Assembly: GCF_004298475.1 (NCBI RefSeq)
Contig: NZ_SCRP01000031.1
Location: forward strand, 41,280 to 105,279
Direction: 5' to 3'
DNA length: 64,000 bases
Origin: Paraburkholderia sp.
GTDB lineage: Bacteria > Pseudomonadota > Gammaproteobacteria > Burkholderiales > Burkholderiaceae
Shown: positions 26,701-34,514 of the stretch, in pieces
How positions within the stretch are numbered: position 1 is the first letter of the stretch
How the letters are laid out: each line of letters starts with the position of its first letter
Position numbers and translations under genes: made by a program
The notes under the pieces: generated by a model
What the model was told of the DNA's origin: nothing
Database searches by the model: none
Seen by the model: the letters and a program-made list of their open reading frames with translations, nothing else

Positions 26701-26876
26701 GATCGGCTCAGTCCCGCGTACTCGAATTTTCCGATGGGCACACACCGGTTTTGCCGTTCAGAATGATTGATCCTGAATTGCAGACCTCGCTTCTGGGGGC
26801 TGCGATGAATCACGGTATTGCGGGCGCGCAATATCATGCCGCTCGCGAGAAACTGATTGCTGTGTTGAGCCGATGA
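23754..26876 (+). CDS. GAF-GGDEF-globin-like-GAF-EAL cyclic-di-GMP enzyme
   Basis: A 1040-residue cytoplasmic protein. It has an N-terminal GAF domain (about 1-165) and a GGDEF domain with RYGGEEF at 253-259 (active-type diguanylate cyclase). The product-inhibition RxxD is replaced by HPGD. Residues 365-510 resemble a globin-coupled sensor (FYAQLSDLKGVGKLI, LKRRQTGHL, RAGRIHTLFGM). A second GAF spans 520-690. The EAL phosphodiesterase domain (700-930) keeps EAL 733-735, the Asn of SANLP, Glu of LEVLE, EDDLGAG, KLDRS, VVEGVES and QGY. A 95-residue C-terminal extension follows. Both making and breaking cyclic-di-GMP look possible, perhaps switched by heme-bound gas. PelD in this window is a plausible downstream target. 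Confidence 0.88.
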   Translation: MELNLLALQDVMLSAMTGNPPLGETMYVLCSEVQRIAPDVVVAAVRLDSDRRMRPIPSPSLPPSYDAALDGMLAGPETGTCGPAMTSGEAVLTRDIREDPNWRMLAHLVEPLGLRACWSHPVKDQSGRVLGSLAFYFRQPGEPGDAHVKLVEACLRLCSLAFELEDTRSSLQRLAYFDALTGLPNRGMLEREAGRILAQTRRAGASVGVLMIDVDHFKRYNDTHGHLAGDKALRLIANCIAGGVPHPGDIAGRYGGEEFCVVLQDADPRESIAVAESIRLTIEEELHAKAPGVKTMLTVSIGVSNSDEHAEDSFEDLIERADRCLYEAKRTGRNRVVGPRLRSEDDPQGQSGATGIHDSREMPGAIELDEIAYLYGEDLAPAMAALTEVLQPDAESLIDEFYAQLSDLKGVGKLIRSLAQTELVHLKRRQTGHLMLSASAGLTAGKHRASSMRAGRIHTLFGMNARDLAHSQELLQAVVSRRVDANTHHVALAVLSRRLSRCLTWKIEASRLVWDNSREVLLRTTELAWSATSHTDLIDKAATILGALDGSVGCSFGRPGIEGIFRFESVSGDRLKAYFADIEATDSTVVMKGAGPQGQGPTGRAWLGGQVERCINFETDQRMGLWREIARRHGIRSSVAIPLCPPDRTPSTVLSLYSELPGGYSSAEQASFIRQLQAVMTFAIARVESGSRTSHALPWSTRQRWAGLIGTSALEMHYQPIRDLRSGRVDRAEALVRLRDGDDTLSPGKFFPCVSREDFVVVYTQGLHQVLSQQNRWLREGLDILVSANLPAEALYDPRYYDITREALRRYGSRPQRLMLEVLETSGTGTTDCERYGLEKFRSLGIKLAEDDLGAGHSSLDRLRALPFDVIKLDRSLIQGVERTPIDVLSSIYQLTNLCHALGKSVVVEGVESVDLIDAVALLGADAVQGYAVARPMPAARFTDWIRLHGAAYQIPDRMYPRGYLAKLAKLLIWESHVQLLFGSAQSRVLEFSDGHTPVLPFRMIDPELQTSLLGAAMNHGIAGAQYHAAREKLIAVLSR

Positions 26877-26935
26877 GCATGAACAACCTGCGGCGAGCAA
26901 CGCGCAGAAAGACGCGTGCATGCTGACCCATCCAA

Positions 26936-26963
26936 AGCCGCATGCGCGAAAGCGCATGCGGCT
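26936..26963. terminator. Bidirectional terminator between convergent genes
   Basis: AGCCGCATGCGC-GAAA-GCGCATGCGGCT is a perfect 12-bp stem with a GAAA tetraloop, followed by TGATTTT on the plus strand and by TTTGG on the minus strand. It separates the cyclic-di-GMP gene from the convergent amino-acid binding protein gene. Confidence 0.85.
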
Positions 26964-27005
26964 TGATTTTGCGGCCTGATTTAGCCAGCTGAACCGGGAT
27001 TCGAT

Positions 27006-28145
27006 TTACATCGAAACCTTGTTGATGAACTGGCGCTTGCCATCCTTATAGCCGTAGATCGAGATGATGCCCTTCTTCAGGTCGCCCTTGGCATCGAACG
27101 TCGTCTCGCCAATCACGCCCTTGTAGTCGGTCGTCGGCATGGCGGCGAGGATCTTCGCCGGTTCGACCGAGTTCGCGCGCTTCATTGCGTCGGCGATGAT
27201 ATAGACGGCATCGTACGTGTACGGCGAATACAGCACGACGTCCTGGCCGTAGCGCTGCTTGTACTTCGACGCGAACGTTGCGCCGCCAGCCATCTGGTCG
27301 AGGCCGATGCCGGCAACCGAGCAGATGATGTTGTCGGCGGCCGCGCCGGCCAGATCGGCGATGTTTGCCGTGCACACGCCGTCGCCCGAGAGAATCTTCG
27401 CGCGCAGACCGAGCTGCTTCGCCTGCTTGGCGAACGGGCCGCCCGTGGCGTCCATCGAGCCGATCATGATTGCGTCGGGGTTTTCGCCCTTGATCTTCGT
27501 CAGAATGGCGCGGAAATCGACGGCCTTGTCGTTCGTCGCGTCATGCGACAGGACGGTCAGGCCCGCGGCTTTCGCGGCCACTTCGAACTGCTGCGCAAGG
27601 CCTTGACCGTAGGCGGTCGAGTCGTCGACGATCGCGACCTTCTTCACGCCCATCGCCTTCGCGGCGTAATTCGCCAGCGCCGGACCTTGCTGCGCGTCGG
27701 TTGCGACAACGCGGTACGTCGTCTTGAAGCCTTGTTGCGTGTACTTCGGATTCGTCGCCGACGGCGAGATCTGGACGATACCGGCATCGCTGTAGATCTG
27801 CGAAGCGGGAATCGACGTGCCCGACGTTTCGTGGCCTACGATGGCAACGACCTTGTCGTCCACCAGCTTCTGCGCAACCTGCGTCGCCTGACGCGGATCG
27901 CCTGCGTCGTCTTGCGGGTCGAGCTGGAGCGTGACTTTCTGGCCGCCGATCACGAGGCCCTTCTTGTTGATCTCCTCGATTGCGAGGCGAGCGCCGTTTT
28001 CGTTGTCCTTGCCTTGGTGGGCCGAGCCACCCGTGAGCGGTGCGACGTGACCGATCTTGACGATCGTGTCGGCCGATGCGGTATTGCACAGTGCGAAAGA
28101 AAGCGCGGTGGCGGCGGCCAGGCTGGTAAGAGGCAACTTGTACAC
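27006..28145 (-). CDS. Branched-chain amino acid ABC transporter, periplasmic binding protein
   Basis: A 379-residue LivJ/LivK-type protein with a GTG start at 28145 (GGGACTCACGAA before it) and a signal peptide cut at NTASA. The mature part opens with DTIVKIGHVAPLTGGSAHQG, the standard Leu/Ile/Val binding-protein strand, and continues with VAIVGHETSGTSIPAS. It binds leucine, isoleucine, valine or related ligands in the periplasm for an ABC importer. No permease or ATPase gene is next to it, so it must use components coded elsewhere. The gene has its own promoter region of 240 bp shared with the divergent desulfidase gene. Confidence 0.93.
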   Translation of the reverse strand: MYKLPLTSLAAATALSFALCNTASADTIVKIGHVAPLTGGSAHQGKDNENGARLAIEEINKKGLVIGGQKVTLQLDPQDDAGDPRQATQVAQKLVDDKVVAIVGHETSGTSIPASQIYSDAGIVQISPSATNPKYTQQGFKTTYRVVATDAQQGPALANYAAKAMGVKKVAIVDDSTAYGQGLAQQFEVAAKAAGLTVLSHDATNDKAVDFRAILTKIKGENPDAIMIGSMDATGGPFAKQAKQLGLRAKILSGDGVCTANIADLAGAAADNIICSVAGIGLDQMAGGATFASKYKQRYGQDVVLYSPYTYDAVYIIADAMKRANSVEPAKILAAMPTTDYKGVIGETTFDAKGDLKKGIISIYGYKDGKRQFINKVSM

Positions 28146-28385
28146 TTCGTGAGTCCCTTATATTGGTTTAGGTGCGCAATGATACTACCGATACTACTTG
28201 GGGCCGTGACGGCTGAATGACGGCGCCCGTACGCGCAGTATCGGGACAGCGCCGGAAGTATGGGGGTAAACGGGCAGAAATAATTTCTATTATTCCGGCT
28301 GCGCGAGGAGGAATTTAGAATAAATATCCTCGGTGAAGAACATATAATTTTGCGCCCAGGGAATAGAAGAAGCAGAAGCACGATC

Positions 28386-29669
28386 ATGGACGCACAAGTA
28401 CTGATTCAGTGGTTGAAACGAGAGGTGTCGCCGGCGCTGGGATGCACGGAGCCGGTCGCAATTGCATTTGCAGCAGCGGTCGCCGCGCAGCACCTGGGTG
28501 AACCTGTCGTGGGGATTACGGGCACGGTGTCCGAGAATCTGTACAAGAACGCGATGGGGGTCACCATCCCGGGCACAGGTTCGAGCGGCGTGGCGCTTGC
28601 GGCAGCCATCGGCTCGATCGCAGGCGACCCGAATGCGGGGCTGGAAGTTTTCCGCAATGTCATGCTTCAGCATGTCGCTCAGGCCAATCTGATGGTGAGC
28701 GACGGCCAGATCACCATCGAGCAAAAAGCAACCCACGAATTTCTCCACGTCGATCTCACGCTGAAAGGCGAGAACAGGCAGTGCAGGGTGATCGTGAATG
28801 GCGGGCACACCAACGTCACGTACCTGGCGGTCGATGATCATGTCCGGATCGATCGTCCCGCGCGCTCGACAGGACGCGCCGACGATGCACTTCCGGCGTT
28901 CACCCTTCGCGATGCTTTTGAGTTCGCCGGGTCGGTCGACTTCGACGACATCGCTTTCATTCTTGAAGCGGCGAAAATGAACAGTGCGCTCTCTGCTGAA
29001 GGGCGACGGGTGCGCTATGGCCTCAACGTAGGCGGAACACTGCGGGATGCCATCTCGCAGGGGCTCATGCAGAACGATCTGCTCAACAGGATCGTGATCG
29101 ATGCGACCAGTGCGTCGGATGCACGCATGGGCGGCGCGACGCTGCCTGCGATGACGAATTTTGGCTCCGGCAATCAGGGCATTACGGCAACGATGCCTGT
29201 CGTCACTGTTGCGGAGCATCTTCAAGCCGATGACGAGACGTTGGCGCGCGCACTTGCGCTCTCGCATCTGGTTGCGATCTCCATTCATGCCCGCTATACG
29301 CGCCTGTCGGCACTGTGCGCCGTGACGACCGCGGCCATGGGCGCTGCGGCGGGAATGAGCTGGCTGTTCTCAAAGGATTTCGGCGTGCTGGAATGCGCGG
29401 TGTCCAATATGGTTGGCGACATCAGCGGGATCATTTGCGACGGTGCGTCCAATACCTGCGCGATGAAGGTTTCGACGTCCGTCAACAGCGCCTTCCGTTC
29501 CGTCTTGCTGGCCGGGCAGAATATTCGCGCGAGTTCGGCGGACGGGATTGTGTGCGAGGACGTTGAGGACACAATCGATAACCTGTGCAGCCTGGTGACG
29601 CAGCCGATGAAACATACCGATCAGGCCATCATCCGGATCATGTCGGATAAGTCGTTGCGCGTGTCCTGA
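28386..29669 (+). CDS. cyuA: L-cysteine desulfidase / UPF0597 family iron-sulfur enzyme
   Basis: A 427-residue member of the CdsB/CyuA (YhaM) family, which splits L-cysteine to pyruvate, ammonia and sulfide using a [4Fe-4S] cluster. ATG 28386 gives the expected N-terminus with Cys20 in SPALGCTEPVAIAF, the proposed catalytic cysteine. Cys311, Cys351 and Cys358 (ALCAVTT and IICDGASNTCAMK) are spaced 40 and 7 residues apart, the pattern of the cluster ligands known for this family. A serine dehydratase function is the main alternative. The gene is alone and divergent from the binding-protein gene. Confidence 0.85.
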   Translation: MDAQVLIQWLKREVSPALGCTEPVAIAFAAAVAAQHLGEPVVGITGTVSENLYKNAMGVTIPGTGSSGVALAAAIGSIAGDPNAGLEVFRNVMLQHVAQANLMVSDGQITIEQKATHEFLHVDLTLKGENRQCRVIVNGGHTNVTYLAVDDHVRIDRPARSTGRADDALPAFTLRDAFEFAGSVDFDDIAFILEAAKMNSALSAEGRRVRYGLNVGGTLRDAISQGLMQNDLLNRIVIDATSASDARMGGATLPAMTNFGSGNQGITATMPVVTVAEHLQADDETLARALALSHLVAISIHARYTRLSALCAVTTAAMGAAAGMSWLFSKDFGVLECAVSNMVGDISGIICDGASNTCAMKVSTSVNSAFRSVLLAGQNIRASSADGIVCEDVEDTIDNLCSLVTQPMKHTDQAIIRIMSDKSLRVS

Positions 29670-29693
29670 ACCGGATTCGTGGATGCAACATTC

Positions 29694-29716
29694 CGCACGC
29701 GCGGATTACGCGTGCG
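29694..29716. terminator. Hairpin after the desulfidase gene
   Basis: CGCACGCG-N7-CGCGTGCG lies 25 bp past the stop codon; GAAATGG follows, so there is no U-tract. A weak terminator candidate. Confidence 0.4.
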
Positions 29717-29741
29717 AAATGGAAGGGCGCGTAATGAATGC

Positions 29742-29780
29742 GCCACTTCGGAACGTGCTACTTCGGAACGTGCCACTTCG
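29742..29780. repeat. 15-bp direct tandem repeat
   Basis: GCCACTTCGGAACGT is followed directly by GCTACTTCGGAACGT (one mismatch) and the first nine bases of a third copy. Lies in the gap between the desulfidase and the convergent short-chain dehydrogenase. Confidence 0.75.
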
Positions 29781-29839
29781 TTGCGGCCGCAAATTCAGAT
29801 GTCGGTTGAACGCAGCGGCACGTGGCGCCGCCGCCATGC

Positions 29840-30685
29840 TCACTGGACGGTGAATCCTTGCTTGCCCGCGAACATCACTGAACTGGCGAGATCCTTTTGG
29901 GCCTGCAGTTCGGCGAGGCTGCGCGTATAGCTCGCTTCGAGCAACGCGTAGGCGTCTCCGCCGAGAACGGTACGCAGCGGCGGCTCCTGCATCTGACTGA
30001 CCGTGTAAATGACGCCGGCCATTTTCATGGGATCGCCGGAAGCATATTCATCGCCGACTTCCTTGATCTGCCGGCGCAGTTTGCCGACGACACCTTCTTT
30101 GTAGGCGTCGATTTCCCTGGCCCAGCGAATATTGGCCACGAAGTCCGTTTTGATGGAGCCCGGCTCGACGATGATGGTCTTGATGCCGAATCCGGCGATT
30201 TCCTGGCTCACGGCTTCGGCAAAACCTTCGAGGCCGAATTTTGCAGCGTGATACATCGAGCCGCTCGGAAAGCCCGCACGTCCGCCGATGCTGGTGACAT
30301 GAATGAACGTGCCTTGTTTTCTCGCGCGCATTGCGCCGAGGAAAGCACGCGTGACATGGATGGGTCCGAGCAGATTCAGCGCGATCTGGTGCTGGATGTC
30401 CGCTTCGCTCAATTCCTCCATCGCGCCGATGACGGCGCCGCCCGCGTTGTTGACGACCACATCGATATCGGAATGGCGTGCCGCGACGGCCAGCACCTGC
30501 TCGGGGCGGGTCACGTCGAGCGACTCCACTTCGAGCCGATCCGGCCAGGCTTGCTTCAGCGACTGCAACGCTTCGACGCGGCGCACGGCTGCGACCACAT
30601 GGTGACCCTCGGCCAGCACTTTCTGCGTAAGCGCAAGCCCGAGACCGCCGGACGCGCCAGTAATAAACCATTTCTGAGCGGACAT
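29840..30685 (-). CDS. Short-chain dehydrogenase/reductase
   Basis: A 281-residue classical SDR from ATG 30685, with AAAGGAG nine bases upstream. The cofactor motif TGASGGLG at residues 10-17, NNAGG in strand 4, the catalytic Ser in HVTSIGG and YHAAK (Tyr/Lys) are all intact. The C-terminal part is longer than in 250-residue SDRs. It resembles oxidoreductases of unknown substrate that are paired with TetR repressors. It lies 53 bp downstream of the tetR gene in the same direction, with a candidate operator in between. Confidence 0.92.
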   Translation of the reverse strand: MSAQKWFITGASGGLGLALTQKVLAEGHHVVAAVRRVEALQSLKQAWPDRLEVESLDVTRPEQVLAVAARHSDIDVVVNNAGGAVIGAMEELSEADIQHQIALNLLGPIHVTRAFLGAMRARKQGTFIHVTSIGGRAGFPSGSMYHAAKFGLEGFAEAVSQEIAGFGIKTIIVEPGSIKTDFVANIRWAREIDAYKEGVVGKLRRQIKEVGDEYASGDPMKMAGVIYTVSQMQEPPLRTVLGGDAYALLEASYTRSLAELQAQKDLASSVMFAGKQGFTVQ

Positions 30686-30704
30686 AATAATTTCTCCTTT
30701 ACGG

Positions 30705-30722
30705 TGAGCGCGTACGCACTCA
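30705..30722. promoter_or_regulatory. Candidate TetR operator in front of the SDR gene
   Basis: TGAGCGCGTACGCACTCA is an imperfect palindrome with TGAG/CTCA ends and a GCGTACGC core. CTCAATTA at its right edge is repeated at the tetR promoter site 31331-31348. Confidence 0.5.
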
Positions 30723-30738
30723 ATTAACAGACAAAATT

Positions 30739-31308
30739 TTATGGCGTGATTGCCCGCCATGCAGCGTGAAATCCCAACTGTCGGTAACGTTCGGCATCGG
30801 CAGGTTGCCTGTCGACGTAGTCGATCGTGGTATCGGCAATGTGCTCGATAATCGAATAAAGAAACGTAATCGGTGCGTTCACCAGAATGCCGCTTTGCAC
30901 GGCATCCTCGATCATCTCCGACACCGGCTGGAACGGCTCCATGCCTTGTGCCCGGGTTCCATCCAGCAACTGCACCGAAGCTGAGAGCCTTGAGACGGCG
31001 AGTCGCGCCGCCGTATTGGTCAGACCCCAGCCCACATAACGCTGAAAGACATGCTCCAACCGATGCCGGTAGTCGGCCTGATGCGGATAGTCGGGCATCA
31101 CGGTTTCGGCCAGTTCGTGCTTGAGGTGCAGATACAGTTCCTGGAACAGCAGTTCTTTGTTCTCGAAGTAGGTGAACAGCGTTCCTTCGGCGACTCCGGC
31201 ACGCCGGGCAATGTTCGCCGTGGTGGCCAGTACGCCCTGTTCGGCGACGGCATGCGTCGCCGAAAGCAATAAGGCATTGCGTTTTTCCGGGCTGAGGGGG
31301 CGGGCCAT
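30739..31308 (-). CDS. TetR-family transcriptional repressor
   Basis: A 189-residue regulator. Residues 8-55 form the TetR DNA-binding domain (ALLLSATHAVAEQGVLATT, IARRAGVAEGTLFTYFENKE) and the rest is an all-helical ligand-binding domain. It probably represses itself and the adjacent SDR, since TGAG...CTCA palindromes lie in front of both genes. The inducer is unknown. Confidence 0.93.
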   Translation of the reverse strand: MARPLSPEKRNALLLSATHAVAEQGVLATTANIARRAGVAEGTLFTYFENKELLFQELYLHLKHELAETVMPDYPHQADYRHRLEHVFQRYVGWGLTNTAARLAVSRLSASVQLLDGTRAQGMEPFQPVSEMIEDAVQSGILVNAPITFLYSIIEHIADTTIDYVDRQPADAERYRQLGFHAAWRAITP

Positions 31309-31330
31309 CGCGTCCTGAATCGATATAGAG

Positions 31331-31344
31331 TGAGTAAGCGCTCA
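31331..31344. promoter_or_regulatory. Candidate TetR operator at its own promoter
   Basis: TGAGTAAGCGCTCA, 23 bp upstream of the tetR ATG, has TGAG/CTCA ends and is followed by ATTATA. It shares the GC-x-CTCAATTA edge with the site at 30705-30726. Confidence 0.5.
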
Positions 31345-31478
31345 ATTATAGTCGCGAGCCAGGCGATGTCAACCATCCGGTTTTTCAGGGGGCGGGCTGC
31401 GGCATTGCTCCATGAACCGAAGGGAAGTTGCAGGTTGCGCAGCCCGGGCGGCGGGCTGCGCAAGATGGCGTGCGGTGT

Positions 31479-31628
31479 TCAGTAACCGCCGCTGGAAGAA
31501 CTGCCTGACGTGCTCGAAGCGCTGTCGCTGCCGCTTTTCATATCGCTGCTCGCGGCCGATGCGGATCCGGTGACCGCGGCGATGACCAGACAGACGAGAC
31601 ATGCAAGAACAACCCGAAACGGCTTCAT
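31479..31628 (-). CDS. Small secreted Ser/Gly-rich protein
   Basis: A 49-residue protein from ATG 31628 with CAGGAG seven bases before it. A clean signal peptide (MKPFRVVLACLVCLVIAAVT, cut near GSASA) leaves a mature peptide of about 22 residues rich in Ser and Gly ending in GGY. Possibly a small periplasmic or surface protein. No family is recognised. Confidence 0.6.
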   Translation of the reverse strand: MKPFRVVLACLVCLVIAAVTGSASAASSDMKSGSDSASSTSGSSSSGGY

Positions 31629-32288
31629 GGTGATCTCCTGTTGGGGAAACGCGCAGACAGTCCCGTGAAGGGATGTCTGGCGAGATTGACCGCACAACCA
31701 CCGACGATGCCGAACCGCCGGTGCATTGCGGACGCATCGCGCGCCTCATCGCGAACGCCGGCGTCGACATAGTCCTAAACGCCGCGCACCGATGCCTTAT
31801 TCCAGGTGCGCAACAACCGTGCCGGTTTTGCTGAAAGTAAAGGCAACGCTGGAAATGCCGATATGTCGTGGAAAGACGCGCGTTAGAAGCACGGCGGATG
31901 GATCGGATCATCCAGATTACGCCAGAGGTTGTTTTTGCAACGGATGTGCCGAGGCCGGAATGGGCAGGAGAACTTCAATCTTCCGCCAAACCAAACCAAA
32001 CGATACGCGGACGCCGACACAAAAATCCGACAGGCCTGGTTGCCTCAATCCCTGCCCTAATCTCCGCCTGAATCGCAGGATAAAGAATAGTCGCCTATAC
32101 GCTCATAGGAGCGTGTGGTACGCTTCGCGACTATTGCGGCGGTCGTCCAGCCGGGATGTACCGGACACCAGTCCGCCGCGATGCCTCAATTGGCAAACTA
32201 ATCGTGCCGCCAACGGCGGCAACGAAGAGCATGTTCCGGTGATTTATCCACGTGACTGCAAATACGTAGTCGTCAACACCAAGAAATA
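31629..32288. other. Upstream region of the type II secretion cluster
   Basis: 660 bp without a convincing gene; the long plus-strand frame ending at 32289 is rich in Arg/Pro/Thr and looks like noise. The gspD promoter must lie here. The last 150 bp are more AT-rich. No ribosome-binding site of note is seen at the gspD ATG. Confidence 0.5.
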
Positions 32289-34514
32289 ATGCGCTATACC
32301 CAACCCGCGCTTCGGCGCCTTTTCAAGTCGCTCATATTCTCAGGTGTACTGACAGTCTGTACAGCAAACGCACAGGTTAATCTCAATTTCGCAAACGCGG
32401 ATATCGATCTGGTCGCCAAGGCAATCGGTGCGGCAACGGGCAATACGATCCTGGTCGACCCGCGCGTCAAAGGCCAGATCAACCTGACGTCCGAAAACTC
32501 CGTTCCGATCGACCAGGCGCTCAAAACGTTGCAGGCGGCGCTGCGCATGCAAGGTTTCGCGCTGGTTCAAGACCACGGCGTATTGAAGGTCGTACCGGAG
32601 GCGGATGCCAAGTTGCAGGGCGTACCAACCTACGTCGGCGATACACCGATAGCGAAGGGCGATCAGGTCATCACGCAGGTATTCACGCTGCGCAACGAAT
32701 CGGCCAACGGCCTCTTGCCGGTCCTTCGCCCGTTGATCTCCCCGAACAACACCATCACGGCATACCCGGCCAACAACACGCTCGTTGTCACGGACTATGC
32801 CGACAACGTGCGGCGCATCGCGTCGATCATCGCGGGCGTGGACACGGCCGCCGGGCAGCAACTGGAGATCGTGCCGTTGCACAACGCCAACGCACTCGAC
32901 ATCGCGGCACAGCTGTCGAAGCTGCTCGAACCGGGTGCGATCGGCGGCTCGGATCCGACGCTGAAAGTGTCGCTCAGCGCCGACGCGCGCACCAATTCGC
33001 TGATCTTGCGCGCCTCGACCCCGCAACGGCTTGCGACGGCGAGAAAACTGGTGAAACAGCTCGATGCGCCCACGGCTCAGCCCGGCAACATGCACGTCGT
33101 GAGGCTGCACAATGCCGACGCCGTGAAGCTCGCCAGAACCCTGCGCGGCATGTTGGGCAGGGGCGGCGATTCGGGTTCGTCGGGTGGCACGGCGAATTTC
33201 TTCAATGAGAACGCGGGCAACGATTCGTCGACCGGCACGTCCGGCCTGCCTCCGTTGCCCGGTTCGTTTGGCGGCAGCAACGCGAAGTCGAGCAATCCGA
33301 TGTCGGGCGGCGCGTCGTCAGGCGGCCACGCCGCTTCGTTACCCGGAAGCGGCGAAGACAACAGCGGCGGCGGCATGATCCAGGCCGACGCGGCAACCAA
33401 CTCGCTCATCGTCACCGCGCCGGAACCCGTCTATCGCAACCTGCGAAGCGTTATCGACCAGCTCGACGTGCGCCGTCCGCAGGTCTATATCGAGGCGCTG
33501 GTCGTCGAGCTTTCCGCGAACACCGGAGCCAATCTCGGCATCCAGTGGCAGGGCGCACTGATGGGCGACAACGGGAATAACGGCGTATACGGCGGCTCGA
33601 ATTTCGGCTCGGGCAGTTCGAGCATCGTCGACCTGACGGCGCGCGGCGCGCTCTTTGCCGCAAACCCAGAGGCGGCCCTGGCTGCAGGGGGGCAGGGTCT
33701 GTTGCCAAACGGGCTGAACATCGGCCTGCTGCACCGCTTCGGCAATGTGTTCGGCCTGGGCGGACTGCTGCAGGCGCTCTCGACGTCGTCCGACGCGAAC
33801 GTGCTTTCCACGCCGAACCTCATCACGCTCGACAACCAGGAAGCGAAGATCGTGGTGGGCCAGAACGTGCCGGTCGTGACGGGCTCGTATGCAACGCCGA
33901 CCGCCAACACGGCAACTTCGGTGACGGCGTTCAACACGTTCGAGCGCATCGACGTGGGCGTGACGCTGCACGTGAGGCCGCAAATCACCGAGGACGGCAT
34001 TCTGAAGCTGCAGATCTACCAGGAAGCCTCGACCGTCGACAAAACGACGATCAACCATCCCGGCGGCGTGACGATCAACAAGCGCTCGATCCAGTCGACG
34101 GTGCTCGCCGACGACGGCGAGATCATCGTGCTCGGCGGGCTGATGCAGGACCAGTATGCGGGCGGCGCGAGCAAGGTGCCGCTGCTTGGCGACATTCCGC
34201 TGCTCGGCCAGTTGTTCCGGTCGGAGAACAAGACGCGTTCGAAGAGCAATCTGATGGTGTTCCTGCGGCCGGTGATCGTGCGCGACGAGGCGACGAGCCG
34301 GGCGATTGCGATGAGCCGCTACGACTACATGCGCGGACTGCAGAACGGCTATCAGACCGACAACCGTCTTATCCGGGACAAAAACGTGCCGATTTTGCCG
34401 CCGGCGCCGCCGGGTCCGAGCCTGGGCGCCGAGCCCGCGCAGAACCTCTTCGACCTGAGCCAGACGACGCGCGAGCCCGGCGAGCCCGATGCCGGCGACG
34501 GAGCGCAACAGTGA
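32289..34514 (+). CDS. gspD: GspD, type II secretion secretin
   Basis: A 741-residue outer-membrane secretin. A signal peptide (about 1-28, ending ANA) is followed by domain N0 (LNFANADIDLVAKAIGAATG) and the N1-N3 ring domains. N3 is interrupted by a 75-residue Gly/Ser/Asn-rich insert at about 293-365. The C-terminal secretin domain includes VPVVTGS and the VPLLGDIPLLGQLFRS motif. The last 60 residues form a Pro-rich tail where a pilotin could bind. It makes the outer-membrane pore for folded exoproteins. It is the first gene of the cluster and overlaps gspE. Confidence 0.97.
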   Translation: MRYTQPALRRLFKSLIFSGVLTVCTANAQVNLNFANADIDLVAKAIGAATGNTILVDPRVKGQINLTSENSVPIDQALKTLQAALRMQGFALVQDHGVLKVVPEADAKLQGVPTYVGDTPIAKGDQVITQVFTLRNESANGLLPVLRPLISPNNTITAYPANNTLVVTDYADNVRRIASIIAGVDTAAGQQLEIVPLHNANALDIAAQLSKLLEPGAIGGSDPTLKVSLSADARTNSLILRASTPQRLATARKLVKQLDAPTAQPGNMHVVRLHNADAVKLARTLRGMLGRGGDSGSSGGTANFFNENAGNDSSTGTSGLPPLPGSFGGSNAKSSNPMSGGASSGGHAASLPGSGEDNSGGGMIQADAATNSLIVTAPEPVYRNLRSVIDQLDVRRPQVYIEALVVELSANTGANLGIQWQGALMGDNGNNGVYGGSNFGSGSSSIVDLTARGALFAANPEAALAAGGQGLLPNGLNIGLLHRFGNVFGLGGLLQALSTSSDANVLSTPNLITLDNQEAKIVVGQNVPVVTGSYATPTANTATSVTAFNTFERIDVGVTLHVRPQITEDGILKLQIYQEASTVDKTTINHPGGVTINKRSIQSTVLADDGEIIVLGGLMQDQYAGGASKVPLLGDIPLLGQLFRSENKTRSKSNLMVFLRPVIVRDEATSRAIAMSRYDYMRGLQNGYQTDNRLIRDKNVPILPPAPPGPSLGAEPAQNLFDLSQTTREPGEPDAGDGAQQ

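Noticed and set aside
31726-32289. 187-codon frame directly before gspD
   Set aside because: Arg/Thr/Pro-rich, no recognisable domain, ends at the gspD start by chance; treated as promoter region.
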